64,000 nt of DNA from Ditylenchus dipsaci (GCA_004194705.1 SADC01000098.1:372001-436000); one strand, 5' to 3'; positions 23,542 to 35,729 are shown, counted from the first letter of the stretch. Notes: generated by a model not told the origin, from the letters alone. Program-made: numbers and translations.

Positions 23542-23554
23542 GGCATCATCCATG
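23542..23554 (+). promoter_or_regulatory. Splice acceptor next to the GABBR1 start codon
   Basis: TAAGTGCAG is followed after ten bases by the ATG at 23552. Such an acceptor without an upstream coding exon is what a trans-splice leader site or a 5'-UTR intron would look like. The sequence alone cannot separate the two. Confidence 0.35.
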
Positions 23555-26500
23555 AGTGGACCTCCAGTCCTCCAATCTTCGCTCTTATTGCTTATCCTGC
23601 TATTTCAATCGCCAATCAACAGCGAGGGTTATGAGGAGGGGGTCAGAATTGTCAGTGGAAGGGGCAATACATTCCCTCAGAAGGAGCTTCACATTGGTGG
23701 AGTATTTCCGATGGAAGCAGGGAGTGGAGGATGGCCAGGAGGACAAGCCTGTTTGCCGGCTGTTGAGATGGCTCTACAAGACATAAACAGTGATCCCAAT
23801 GTCCTGCCTAACTATGCTTTGAGACTTCACTACCACAACAGCAAGGTAAGTTAGTTGTGAACTTTTATGTAGTTTCTCGCTAATAAACGAAAACCAACCA
23901 AAAAAAATGGCATCGTGTTTTGACAAGTTTTTTACAGATTAATGGAAGGCAAGTTACTGTTCATTTTGTGGATCATCTCACTAGTTACAATTTGGGTGAA
24001 AAGCTGACTGACTAGGGTGCTTCAAGTATCGTCTTTTTCAAAATTTCAAACTTTTTTGCATACTCGTGTCGAGCACCCACGACTTATATTATATAGTGAC
24101 GCTTTTTTTTTAGAAAAGTTGAAAATAAGGGTCCACCAAAGTTCTCTAAAATCCATCATATGGGTTTTTAGCCTCACTTTCAAAAAAGGACTCACTAAAT
24201 TGAGAGGCGCGGGTCCTTTAGGCAAAACTGTTGCCATTTACAAAAATGAACAGCAAAATTTGAGTGCTTGTCATTTTTTTGAAAAACAAACAATTAGAAA
24301 CAAATTTATTGGGCTAAACGTAATCGAGATTAAACTGTACTTGGATGTCTCTGGTGAGATCGGTTTGCAAAAAGAGGGCCAAAACCACAGTGCCAAGAAC
24401 ACGATTTTGAACAATAGAGAGATCTTCCACCGAAAGAAAAATAATATAAATGGCTATAAAATAGTTAACAAACAAAGACCGGTAAAATGTAGCACAAAAA
24501 AGTAGAAAAATAAAGCAAGTCAGGAAAACTTTTACAAAAAAGTTGAAAAATTAAACAGAAAACCGCAAAACCAAGATTTGCGCAAAAAAGTGAGTTTGCA
24601 CCAAGAAAGATCCTTTTTGCACCAAAAAAAATCAATACCCATTTTGTTTGAGAATAAATCTTGCCTTTGGGGTATAGGGAAAAGTCGTCAGACCCATTTT
24701 TTATGAAAATCCCAAAAAAGTCGGTTAAAGTCGAACTCAAAACAACTCCAATTGATCTTTTAAACGGTTGTGAATGAAAAAAAACCAGGACTCATCTTTT
24801 TCCTGCTTCATGAAGTCAATATTTATTGTTAATTTTTAAAAATTTCAATAGTGTTGCGAAAAAGTTATTGACAACTGTAGAAAACTTTAAGCAAAACTTT
24901 GACTTTTGAGATCACTGACATTTTTCTGATATCAAGAGCAAAAAATCTGCTAAATTGTCGTTTTGAAGTCAAAAGCCCCACCAGAGAGTCATATTTTTTT
25001 GATTTTTAGTTTAATTGCACCTTATACTTGAACTTGTTCGTGACTGTTCTTTTTTAGTGCCAACCAGGTTTAGCTGCCAAGCAGCTGTTCGAGCTGCTCT
25101 ATAACCCGCCTGTAAAACTTGTGCTGCTGTCTGGTTGTAGCCCCGTGACCACTATGGTGGCTGAATCTGCCCATGTTTGGAACCTGATCGTGGTTTAGTT
25201 TTGTCTTATTTGACCAGACCGCATTATGCACTTTGAATATCTTCTATTTTAGTTATCTTACGGAGCCAGTTCTCCAGCTCTGTCAAATAGAGCCAGGTTC
25301 CCACCTTGTTTAGAACACATCCTTCAGCCAACATGCAGAATCCTACAAGGTAATCATAGAAATCCAATAGAGCAACATGGATCTCAAAATGCTCAAGGTC
25401 CCGAAGCTTTTCAAATTGGTTACACATTTCTAGTTCTGTCAAGTCTAGGGTAGTGAAATGATTATGTTGCCGCTTAAGAAAATGACCGGTCACTTCAACG
25501 ACTCTTGTCAAGGCATTTTACCTTTTATTAATATCTTTTTCCCTTCTACCGTATTTCCTCTAATTTAGCCTCCCCGCTCTAATTTAGCCCCCCTCCTCTT
25601 TTTTTGACTAGAACTTCAGAGTTAGGGCCATTTTTGATTAACAATTTCAAGATTTTTGGGCGTTCAAAAAATTTAGCCCCCGGGGGCTAAATTACAGGAA
25701 ATACGGTACTTATTTTTTTAGTAGTTTGACAAAAATGAAAAGTTAGAATCGGCTCAACTCTACCTGTTGAATTTTGGTGTATACGTCCTGGTTTGAATTT
25801 GTCTCCCATGTTTATTTTTCAAAAATAAATTAAATTTTTTTTTCAATTTAAATAACAAAAAAAAATCCTGAAAAGTTGAAAAAAATCAGCTTTTCGGACT
25901 AAGATAAACTAGCGAGTGTGCACCAAAATTTAGCCTTAGAATCACACTTTCGACTCCTTGCATCTATTATTACATTCCGACTTTAATAGGATGCCCATGG
26001 CTGTATACTGACCAAAAAAACTCAGCCAGCGCCTCAGTCGACTACTTTTCCAGATTTTTTTCCGTCACTGCTTATGCAATCCCAATTTTTTCCTGGCTGA
26101 AACAGTAAAAAAACAAGGAAATAATTTAAAATGTAGGCAAAAATAGGAATTCTGGTCCAGCCCGGGCAAAATCCCGGACGTGTACATGTCTGGGTTTTTC
26201 TAATGCAGGTCAAAATTTGTCTTATTTTCAGAGCCCACTTATTCGCCAAGTTCAAGTGGAAAAAATTACTATATTGCAGTCAGTCGAGGAGGTTTTCACA
26301 TCCACAGCCAAAGATTTAGAGGAGCAGTGCAGGGAACGGGGCATTCGAGTCGAGAGGCAGAGCTTTTACGGCGATCCAACCGATGCAGTCAAGGTTATTC
26401 TAATTTTGAAATTTTTCATAAAAAAGGTTGATTAAGACTCTTGTAAGACAAGATGCTAGGATTATTGTGGGCCTATTCTATGTGACTGAGGCTAGAAGGG

Positions 26501-29500
26501 TGCTTTGCCAGGTAACCTATAATATTCTAAAGGTTTGGAGACTGATAAACATGTTCGATAAATATCAGGCATATCATCATGGACTATATGGACGCAGATA
26601 TGTGTGGTTTATGATCGGATGGTAGGATTATATATTTTTACACAAAGTATTTTGATTTATTTTTGAAAATAAGTTTTGTATTAGGTATGCCGATACGTGG
26701 TATATTCCTTTGAAAGGAGAGGGCATCAATTGCACAAGGAAACAAGTAAGTACAACTACGTTAAAGAGCATGCCCACGCTAACAAGAGGTGGTGCCCGGG
26801 AATTCAAAAAATTTTCTAATCATTACACTTCTGCACGGAATTTTCAACTTGGTTTCTAACAAAAGCATAACTAAAATTTAATTCTAGGCCTTGTTTTGTT
26901 AGAAACCAAGTTGAAAAATCCGTACAGAAGTTCAACTATTAATAAAAAATTTGAATACCCGGGCACCACCTCTTATTAGCGTGGGCATGCCCCTTTAAGA
27001 GAAGGGGGGATTCTTTTGTTGACTGAATATTTTGACTGTAGGGTTCAAAACTGCTGTGGAACAGATCTATTTTTTAACTTATTTTTTGCAGTAATAAAAT
27101 GTAATTTTTTTTATTGAAATGGAACCAAAACATGTCGGTTTTAGAATTTTACAGGTGAATAAAAAAATCACTACTCTGTATTTTGCAGAAAACCCAACTT
27201 CCAATGTATAAGTCCTGATTTGAATTTGTCTCCCATGTTGATTTTTCAAAAAAAAATAAATCCTTTTAATCTAAAAAGCTTATTGTATATCTCTTGCCTG
27301 GCTCATACATCCAATTTATTTTTTATCTCATTAAAAATTAGCAGGTGGCATCCATATATGCGCTTAAAGGTTTGGGGACGGAAATCCCACGGGAATTCGA
27401 GTCGAGTTGGGAATCCCGATCCCGAATCCTGCCGAGACCCCAAATCCCCAAGCTATGCGCTTATAATAAATAGCAAGCGTCTTTCATTAGAGAAATAAGG
27501 TAATTTGATTCTTGGATATTTGTAGATGGAGGAAGCTGCGGAGTATCATTTCACCACAGAGAGTATCATGCTCAGCAGGGACAAAATGCCGGCTATTTCT
27601 GGCATGACTGGTAGACAGTTCCAGCGTCGACTGGAAGGCATGATTAGCACTGATCCAGCAAACACAGGCGGATTCCCTGGTCAGTTATTTTCTTGCAAAT
27701 GAGGTTTTACAGCCGCTTAAGAATAAAAAAGATTCACCCTAATTTTCTAGAATGCTAATTTTTTCTCAATTCAGAAGCTCCGCTAGCTTACGATGCTGTT
27801 TGGTAAGCTTCATTTCCACTTTTTCTGTCGGCAAATTGTTGTTGATGCAGGGCCTTAGCACTAGCCTTAAATTGCACCAAAAATTCCTTGCCTTATGGAA
27901 TGTTCCTGGAAGATTTCTCCTACAGCAATGCAGTCATGGCTGACCAGATGTTTGAGTGTGTCAAAAATACCCAGTTCAAGGGTGTTTCGGTATTGTTACT
28001 GCTTTATATTCGGAAAACAAAACAATATTACCCTGATCTAGGGCCAAGTGATGTTCTCAGACTCAGGGACAGGATAGCCAGAACTCAAATTGAGCAAATG
28101 CAAAGTAACAATGATTTTTCGGGCATTATTAAAAATAATATGGAAATTCTCAGAAGGCAAATATGTGATCATCGGTTTCTACGACACCACCAGCCAAACT
28201 TTAGAGTGGATGGGAAATGAGAAGTTTGCTGGAGGTAGAGGTCCCCCACCCGATTCTACCATTATAAGGCATTTGTTCGTTACTGTCAATTTAATGGTTC
28301 GTGGCTTTAGCTTTATTATTTTTGAGCTTAATGTATAACTTATTTTTTTTGGATTCAAATGATAAATTATGCATTTTTAGCTGTATTATTCTGTTTTATT
28401 TGCTATGATGATAGGCTTGTCAGCGGCGTTCGGCCTTTTTATATTCAACCAAAAATATTCTTATAGAAGGTAAGCTAATTTTTAAATACCATACTTGATA
28501 TAAGAAGCAGCCATGGTGGATAATTTTCAAGCCCTATAAATTAAAAAAATTGAAAGCTCATCATTTTTTTAGTATTCGAACAAAAAGCAAACAAAAGCTG
28601 TATGTGGAATGTCCCGGTTAAATCAAGAAATTTCGCAGAAATTTTATTTCTAGCAAAAAAGGCAAAGCATATTGTCCATATTGACTAAGACTTTAACATG
28701 AGGTCATGTCTGTATACCGAGAATTAAGTCTATCATAAACCCATAGCTATCAGTTTTTTGCAGGATAATAGCACAGTCGCAGCCTCAGTGCAACAATTTA
28801 TTGATTGTGGGGTGTGCTCTATGCTTATTCAGCTTGTTGCTCATGGGTCTACCTGCCGATGAAGGTCTTGCCTTTGCTGAAGACTCTTTTGCCTTCCTAT
28901 GTCATGTTAGTTTTTTTCCAGTTCTCTGTTTGGATCAGTTTACCCACTCCAATCGATCCTAGAACATCCAACTAAAACTTTTTTACTTTATTATATAACC
29001 GAAGTCACCACATTTAAAAAACAAAATAATTAAAGAATCTTTTCCTTATTTTGTTTTGCTTTGTCAATGTCCACGTAGCGACCAAATCGACTGGTGTGCA
29101 TGCTCTAGAATTTACTTAAATGGATTCTTGACAATTTTACCACTTGGATATATCCAAATTTGTTTCAGACACGTGTATCTCTGCTAATGGTCGGCTTCAC
29201 CTTTGCCTATGGTTCTTTATTTGCTAAAGTGTGGATTGTGCATCGCTTAGGTGCTACAGAAAACCAGGAGTTGGCTGCTATCAACAAGGAAGAGGTAATC
29301 TGGCAAATTGCAAGTGCAACAAATCACAAACTATAAAAATCGAAGAATTGTATAAATCACACTAGAATGAGTTGGTTATAAATCAGGGGTATTCTGGCCA
29401 CATAAATATAACCCTATCACATTCCAGGAGGATGGTTCGCCGTGGGAGAGCATCCGCATGCTAATAGCAGCAATGGTGGGCAGACAAGCTTTAGTAGCTG

Positions 29501-32500
29501 CAGCTCTAAGAAAAATTTCCACCCATGCCTATGGAACACTCATAGCTAAACGACCATGCAGGTTGAATCAGGTGTTTTCTGAGTGTTAACTGCATTTGTA
29601 GTTTTTTTAACTGAATTCACCATTGCAGCCGATCCCAGCCGAAAAGTTCTACTCAGTGGTCGGGTCATTGTTTCTAGTGGACTTTGTGATAATCGCCTTC
29701 TGGTTGGCTATAGATCCTTTGCAGAGGACAGAGCAGACTTTTCATTTGCAGGTTAAGACCTTTTTTACAAAACAAGAATCCTTTACCTCATTTTAGCACT
29801 TTATTTTCAACCTCCTCCAATATGCGAACTCACGCACATACATGGTGTAGAAAACACCGAAATGTTGTTGAGATTCAGGGCTAAATTTTGAGTGACTATG
29901 TATACCGTATTTACTAGGGTCCCCCCCGCAAAAAAAATGGCCATGTTAGCATGGCAAAAAAATGGCCATGTCAGCATGTTAGTTACAATAAAAAAGAAGA
30001 TTAAAATTTGAGGAAAATAGCACGCATTCGAGATGAAGTTGATGATTTTCCTAACTTAATCATATAAAACACTTCAACTTAAACTTTCTTATTTTTGACT
30101 TTTAAGTGGGGCGGGGTGGAGGTCGGATGCAGGATTTTTTTATTCCGTAGACTTTTTCTGGTCGTTCTGACTTAGAAAGACCACCCACGCATGCTGACTG
30201 ACTCCTGCCTGGTATATTACACTGGATTCCACATTCAATGTGTCAACGGTACAAAAACATGTCTACCCCCATGAAGTCAGAAATAGGCAGAAATTGAGGC
30301 CGTTTTTCATTGAAATCCTCGTTATAACGAACAAGTCTATCATCGGAGTAGGGATCCCCATTTGTCTAGGATGAAAAGCCACGAAAACTTTTCTAATAAA
30401 AAGTTTTCGGATTGGAACATTGGGGATAACAATATAACAAAAGAATAATATCTAACAGGGAATTTGTGAGAAATTTCTTTTATTCCTAGCAATTTTAGGA
30501 GCCCCAGCTGGGACAGATGAAGACGTTATGCTCTTACCTATTTTAGAACTTTGTCAAAGTTCAAGGCAAGAGGTTTGGATAGGTCAGTTGATCCTAAGAC
30601 ACAGTTTCATTAATTTTTTCAACTGAAAAATATATATTGTAGTGTTGGTACTTGGCTACAAAGGGCTTTTACTGGTTTTCGGCCTGTTCCTGGCATATGA
30701 ATCCAGACACCTCAAGCTGCGCTATGTGAATGACTCCAGATTTGTGCACTTGACTATCTGCAATGTGTCTGTGCTCTCTCTAATTATTGGTCCAATTGTC
30801 ACTTTTTTCTTGCGCCACCAGGCAAATGCCTTTTTCGGATTTGTATCTGCAACTGGTAACTTAAGATTTCATGCATTTTATGCATTAGACCTTTTTTAGT
30901 TTTACTCTGTACCTATATTGGTCTCGGTCTTATGTTCCTGCCTAAAATCATCTACATCTACAACACTCCCCACTCCTCAGATGACACTGCAAACACTTCT
31001 AGCTTTAACGACAACCAGCGCTCCAACATATTCAAGTCAGACCAGCTGCGTTATCTGCAACTAGTCAAGGAGAACAATGAGTTGAAACGGCAGATTGAGA
31101 TTGTAAGTTGTTGGCCCGCAAATCCGAAATTAGTAGACAGTGTGCACCCCACACTCCGGATTAGTTAAAAAAAAATTATGGGTTTCACATTGTGTACTAA
31201 ATTACAGTGGAGTCTCGGTATAGTGCGACCCTTCGAAGACATCTTTAAGTCACACTGTATCCCTCGAGCCTTTTCGGTCCACTGGAATCGGGTGAGTAGT
31301 GCTGTCTTTTAGAATTTTTTATACCAGGAACACCTTTTGTGTCTACTAAAGAATTATTGGGCAAGGTATACAATTTAAGATGTGGCTAAGCATTGAAGCA
31401 AGAATTAAAAATAAGCTAGTAAAATTTTCAAAAATTTTGATGTTTTTTTCAATTAACGCGTACAAAGATCATAATTATTGTTCTGACTTTCTTCATAATT
31501 TGACCTTATTGGTTTACATTTTTGTGAGATAATGCAATAAATAATACTTCATCAGAAAGTACAGTTTAGTACAGCAGAACTACCTGGGGCCTATTGCAAC
31601 AGTTGAAAGTTGAAAGTTGAAAGTAGAAAGTTGAAAGTTGAAAGTTGAAAGTGAAGTGTTGCAACAGTTGAAAGTGAAAAAGTTGAAAGTTGAAAGTTGA
31701 AAGTAGAAAGTTGAAAGTGAAAGTGTTGCAACACTTGAAAGTGTAAAGTTGAAAGTTGAAAGTAGATGGTAAAAATCGGTGGGTTGAAATAGGTGGTCCG
31801 ATTTTTTGTGAAAGTTGAAAGTAAAATTTTTTTCGGTTTTGGTCATTTCTAGATGCAATTTTTTGCGTAGAATCCAAATTTGTGGGTATTTTTTACGATT
31901 TCGATATGTAATTCGGATCTTTTCATTATTTTTCAACCTCGAGTAGTAACAGGAATACCTATAAAGTGGTACCCACACATCATTATTGTTATCAATTTAC
32001 CCACAGTACCCTTGTCTTAATCCATTATTAGTAACCATGGGGTCCCATTTAGGCGGAATTGCGGAATTTAAATTTCTTAGTTTGAACCAACCAACCAAGT
32101 GGTCGTCCACTTGGATCAAATTTTTTTCACCTTTTTAATTTTCCAAAACCTGTTTTCTGGACTAATTCGGGGGTGCTGAAGATGGTTTGATAGTGGTAAA
32201 ATTCCGTTTTCTCGGGTATTTTTTGAGTTTTGACGTATAATTGATTTTGATAAATCAAGAATTTACCATAACTCAAAAATTTCTCGATAAAACGTGATTT
32301 TACCACTATCAAACCATCTTCAGCATGCCCGAATTAGTCCAGAAAACAGGTTTTGGAACATGAAAAACGTAAAAAAAAATTTCGCACCAAGTGGACGACC
32401 ACTTGGTTTGGTTGGTTCAAACTGTAAAATTTGAATTCCCGCAAAATGTACGAATTTAAAAATTTAGAAATATATAGGAGGAAGTGAAAGTTGACAGTTG

Positions 32501-34220
32501 AAAGTGAAAGTTGAAAGTGAGTCACTTTCAATTGTTGCAACACCATCAACTTTCAACTTTCACTTTCAACTGTCAACTTTCAACTTTCACTTTCAACTTT
32601 CAAGTGTTGCAACACTTTCACTGTCAACTTTCAACTTTACACTTTCAACTTTCAACTGTTGCAATAGGCCCCTGATGGTGTTAAAATCTTGATAAAAAAT
32701 ATTATTTTTTTGAGTGAAAAAGGCAAAACAAAAGTTTGCGCCAGAAAAAAGTCATTTTGCGCCAATTTGTCCGATAATAAATCCTAGATTTAAGATCCTA
32801 AATTGAAAAATGTATGCACACTAAAATTTTTTCAGCGCAAAATCAAAGTGACTGAGTGTCGCCGATTACTAGGAAAACGCCTTGTAGCCGCTGGAATCAC
32901 CACCACTAGCGCCACTCAAACCCCCAAATTCAACAAGTTAGTGACCACTGCGAGCACCAAAGAGTCCACCATTGCAACCGATGAAGGTTTCTCTTCAGCT
33001 ACTTTGGGCCGTCTATCCTCCTCCAATGTGAATGGGTGCTGCAGTAGTCCCAGTAACTACAGTAGTGCAAGCAGCACCAATGTCGCCGGCTTTATTACCG
33101 CCAATGGCACACCAATGGCTGCCGCAACTGCTGCCAATACTATAATGACTCTAACAGGAATGTTCCATTCAGGCAGCATGGTGGATAATATGAACAGAGG
33201 TGAGTATATTTGTATAGAGTGTTCCAAGAATTTTTAATGATTCTAAAACTTGTAATTTTTTCGTGGATTGAAATTTGGAAAAAGCAGGAAAAAAACGTGA
33301 CAAGGCAAAAAAACGTTGACAACAATTTTCGAACAATTTCCTTGGTCTCCTGTAATTTATCAGCTGTTTTGATTGTTTTTACGAAAGATTCAAAAAATCC
33401 ACCCATTTACACTTTCCCCCTTCTGTTCAAATCAGTTTTTTTCTGATAAATCAACTTTTCCAAAAGTCAACAAATTTGACCTTCTGAAATCAATCCTTTG
33501 TCGATTAATCAACCCAAATCTCATTCCTGGCTTAACATCATTCCTTTATTATTCGTGCAAAAACAGGGATAACATAAATAAGCTGGCCTGTCATCAATTG
33601 ATTGGTGTTTATGTCAATAACAAAAAGCCCTCAGTCATTTATTTTCGTTAACTAGATGGTGTGGTCAATCAGCTGATGAGGATGACATTTCAACTACTAA
33701 TAAAAGCAAAAAAATTGCTTTTTTACCAACAAATATTTTTTTTTTCACCAGAAAAGTTAATGATTATTTGAAAAACATCCAACTTTATAAATTGATTGAG
33801 GCAAAATAATAACTGTGACTATATATCATAATTACAAAAACTATAAACTTTTTTTTTTCAAAACTTTGTGTAAAAATTCTGTTAGTAATGTCAATTGTTT
33901 AAAAAACCATGATAATTTTTTTTCCATAGCTCAACACCAAGCAGGCAACACAGTGCTCATTTCGCATTTGTAAAAAAAAGTAGTAGACGTTCGAAAACCT
34001 CAATTTACCTTAAAATTTTGGACAGGTTTACCTATACAGCTTCGTTGGCTCTAAATGTGTTGGCGGGGCCAACCAAACCCCCTTTTTTTAGAATCACCTA
34101 TAATCCATGGCAGTTTTAGGTGTGGAAATAGAAGTGAAAGAAGGCAGGAGTTTTTCTTGCTCTTCGGCGGCTCAATCCACTTCTTCGTCTACGTCTTCTT
34201 CAGAAGAAATACTATTATAG
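23552..34220 (+). CDS. GABBR1 homologue: GABA-B receptor subunit 1, complete, 22 exons
   Basis: This is a class C GPCR that binds GABA at the plasma membrane and signals through Gi/o as a heterodimer with subunit 2. Exons: 23552-23845, 25058-25192, 25253-25349, 26232-26393, 26437-26511, 26569-26621, 26685-26745, 27526-27679, 27775-27802, 27851-27989, 28042-28104, 28154-28296, 28381-28469, 28764-28905, 29169-29294, 29428-29571, 29629-29751, 30490-30582, 30643-30855, 30900-31102, 32836-33199 and 34120-34220. A signal peptide ([10 protein letters not shown]) precedes the flytrap domain (about 50-465). Ligand-site residues are kept: Trp in GGWPGGQ, Ser in SGCS and SYGASSPA, His in RTHPSA, Tyr in GLFYVTEAR and Glu in PEAPLAYDA. 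Seven TM helices span about 472-797. A coiled coil ([14 protein letters not shown]) suits subunit pairing. A 48-residue extra exon enlarges intracellular loop 2. Exons 3, 4, 11 and 18 each lack one base in a homopolymer; with these allowed for, the product is about 1001 residues. All other phases close. Confidence 0.95.
24400..24700. mobile_element. Fragment of the GGTGCAAA-family MITE in GABBR1 intron 1
   Basis: It carries TTTTTGCACCAAAAAAAATC followed by AATACCCAT, the right-hand end of the element at 7720-8535, and AACAGAAAACCGCAAAACC as in the relatives. The left half is less clear. The open frames at 24017-24505 (+) and 24465-24740 (-) cross it and are not genes. Confidence 0.45.
25549..25706. 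mobile_element. TA-flanked MITE, CCGTATTTCC family (GABBR1 intron 3)
   Basis: The ends CCGTATTTCCTCTAATTTAG and CTAAATTACAGGAAATACGG are near-perfect inverts, and TA flanks each end. The word AATTTAGCCCCC is repeated within both arms. At 158 bp it is the most compact copy and defines the family for 2665, 45058 and 47117. Confidence 0.8.
26765..26994. mobile_element. TTAA-flanked palindromic MITE, copy 4 (GABBR1 intron 7)
   Basis: It starts AGAGCATGCCCACGCTAA and ends TTAGCGTGGGCATGCCCCT, with TTAA at 26761-26764 and 26995-26998. The inner core AATTCTAGGCCTTGTTTTGT and the arms with CAACTTGGTTTCTAAC are shared with 18456-18688. It begins 20 bp past the exon 7 donor, leaving the splice site intact. 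Confidence 0.85.
27367..27453. mobile_element. Tiny 87-bp element with long flanking duplication (GABBR1 intron 7)
   Basis: An identical 10-bp sequence TATGCGCTTA flanks it at 27357-27366 and 27454-27463. The ends AAGGTTTGGGGA and TCCCCAAGC are partial inverts. The interior repeats GGGAATCCCGATCCCGAATC-like words. The duplication could be 8-10 bp depending on where the element starts, so hAT or Mutator type are both possible. Confidence 0.6.
31589..32671. mobile_element. Harbinger-like MITE of GTTGAAAGTTGAAAGT words, middle nested element
   Basis: The ends are GGGCCTATTGCAACAGTTGA and, inverted, TCAACTGTTGCAATAGGCCC. A 3-bp repeat CTG flanks both sides, and the uninterrupted site TACCTGATGGTG is deduced from relatives of the host MITE. 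GGGCCTRTTGC-like ends and 3-bp duplications fit the PIF/Harbinger group, although their usual target is TWA. Both arms are tandem GTTGAAA words, with a GTTGCAAC spacer recurring. Confidence 0.7.
32056..32445. mobile_element. Foldback MITE with CCAAGTGGTCGTCCACTTGG ends, innermost element
   Basis: The arms read GCGGAATTTAAATTTCTTAG, AACCAACCAACCAAGTGG and AAAACCTGTTTTCTGGACTA, and are mirrored precisely on the right. The terminal CCAAGTGGTCGTCCACTT is itself palindromic. Further copies occur at about 59466-59850, at 59995-60360 and as a half copy at 58920-59035. Confidence 0.75.
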
Positions 34221-34296
34221 CACTGCTTCGTTCTGCTCTTTTCTCCCACAATAATTGCCCAATTCACTTGTCTAGCTCAAAGCTAGAAATATTAAT

Positions 34297-34302
34297 AATA
34301 AA
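34297..34302 (+). terminator. Polyadenylation signal of GABBR1
   Basis: AATAAA lies 77 bp after the TAG stop in exon 22. The position fits a short 3' untranslated region and supports 34120-34220 as the terminal exon. Confidence 0.55.
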
Positions 34303-34324
34303 GCAACTTATAAATATGTCATAG

Positions 34325-35455
34325 CATAATAGTCCAGAGCAGTGGCAGAGCGGCAGTGCTGATAGCCGTTGTGTTTTTTATAAATTTCTACAACCAGCTA
34401 ACCACACTGCCATCTGCACTCTACACTAACTGCCTGCATGTATAGCTGTATAGAGAATAATCATACGTCTGTTTAACAGACACAAACCTAAAAAATTCAG
34501 TTTAGATTAGATGTTTTTTGTCAATAGTTTCATAGTTTTGTTGAACCTTGCCGCAAGTTCAGCCAAAGCTATTCCTGAAACAAGTCATTGGTCTTTGAAA
34601 AATGGGCAAAATATCAAATCTTTGCAAAATTTCTTGACCAGACTGTTTTAACCAAATAAACATAAACGTTCAAAAATTGAGGCAAATAGGTGTCAATTCC
34701 AGCTGTGGTCGAACTTGAGGTGGATGCTGTTAAATCGGTAAAGGAACGTTTGCGCAATATTTTTAGAATTGAAACATTTCAAATTTTTTATTATGACAAA
34801 GTTTTGGATCGTGGTCGAATTTTGGCCTAGAAAGCTCAAGTTTTAGGCTGCTAATCTTCTGTATTACAGACTATTTTTTGAGTGAATTAAGAATACTGCA
34901 CAACTTTTCTAAATACGGTAAAGCAAGGCAGACATATTGGGAACATTGCAAAGCTCTTTATAGTCAACTGTAAGCCAGTCAGTGATACAGTCAACAGTAG
35001 ATACAGCGGAAATCACTAAAAACCCTACTGTATACTCGTGAAAAAGCGTCAGTCAGAGCAATCTGTAATCTCAGCGACAATCTGGCTAATTACTGCCTTT
35101 TTAATAATAACAAGGTGGCATTATTTACTGTTAAGTGTCTTGCATACTTATCACCACTACAAACAACACAACTAAACAATAATTAGGAGTAGCGAGAATA
35201 GGGAGAAACTTGTAGACTACATTATTATTAAAGAAACTTGTCATTATAGTAATGTTGTTGTGTTTGTTCTTTGTGTTTGTAAGCTCAGTTGATTAGTCAA
35301 AGATTCCAGGAAAGCGGCCTCGCGAATTCCAGCAAAATGAGTGGGCGTTTTTTTGTAAGAAAACAAACACAACAAAGCGGAAATTTACTAGACAGAACTT
35401 TTTTTAATGTTTCTATGGGACATTTTTGATAAATATTATTGAAAATTTTGATAAG
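34325..35455. other. Intergenic, nothing recognised
   Basis: This is AT-rich sequence between the GABBR1 poly(A) signal and the repeat at 35464. No exon with matching splice phases and no repeat with clear ends was found. Confidence 0.4.
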
Positions 35456-35463
35456 TTTGTTTT

Positions 35464-35729
35464 TTGGGGACGCAACCGACTCGCCGACGCCATAACTCGC
35501 CAACGCCAAAAAACTCACCAACGCGAAAACTTGCCGACGTCAAAACTCGCCACCGTTGGCGAGTTTTGCTGTTGGCGAGTTCCAGCGTCGGCGAGATTCA
35601 CCGTTGGCAAGATGTGACCTTGGGGAGTCTTTTAGGTTGGCGAGTTTTCGCGTCGGCGAGTTCCAGCGCTGGCGAGTCTTTTGCGTTGGGGAGTTTTTCG
35701 TTGGTGAGTTGGTTGCGTCCTGGTTTTTA
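35464..35729. mobile_element. Element made of GGCGAGTT words with inverted ends
   Basis: The ends GGACGCAACCGACTCGCC and GGTGAGTTGGTTGCGTCC are near-perfect inverts. The left part repeats AACTCGCCAACGCC and the right part repeats GGCGAGTTTTGCGTTGG. Four overlapping open frames on both strands come from the repeat. The flanks (T-rich on both sides) do not give a clean target duplication. Confidence 0.65.

Larger units (their letters stand above)
31440..32790. mobile_element. GGTGCAAA-family MITE, outermost of three nested elements (GABBR1 intron 20)
   Basis: Its left part (to 31585) shares GATAATGCAATAAATAATAC and TCAGAAAGTA with the copies at 7720 and 10340. Its right part resumes at 32672 with TGATGGTGTTAAAATCTTGA and TTTGCGCC. 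In the relatives the two parts are contiguous, so the middle is an insertion. Confidence 0.65.

Noticed and set aside
25224..25511. 95-codon minus-strand frame overlapping GABBR1 exon 3
   Set aside because: It is antisense to a conserved exon; the openness over the exon follows from the sense coding sequence, and the rest is intron.
25253..30582. GABBR1 as a pseudogene
   Set aside because: Eighteen of 22 exons are fully open, splice sites and phases are intact, and ligand-site residues are conserved. The four breaks are all single bases in homopolymers.
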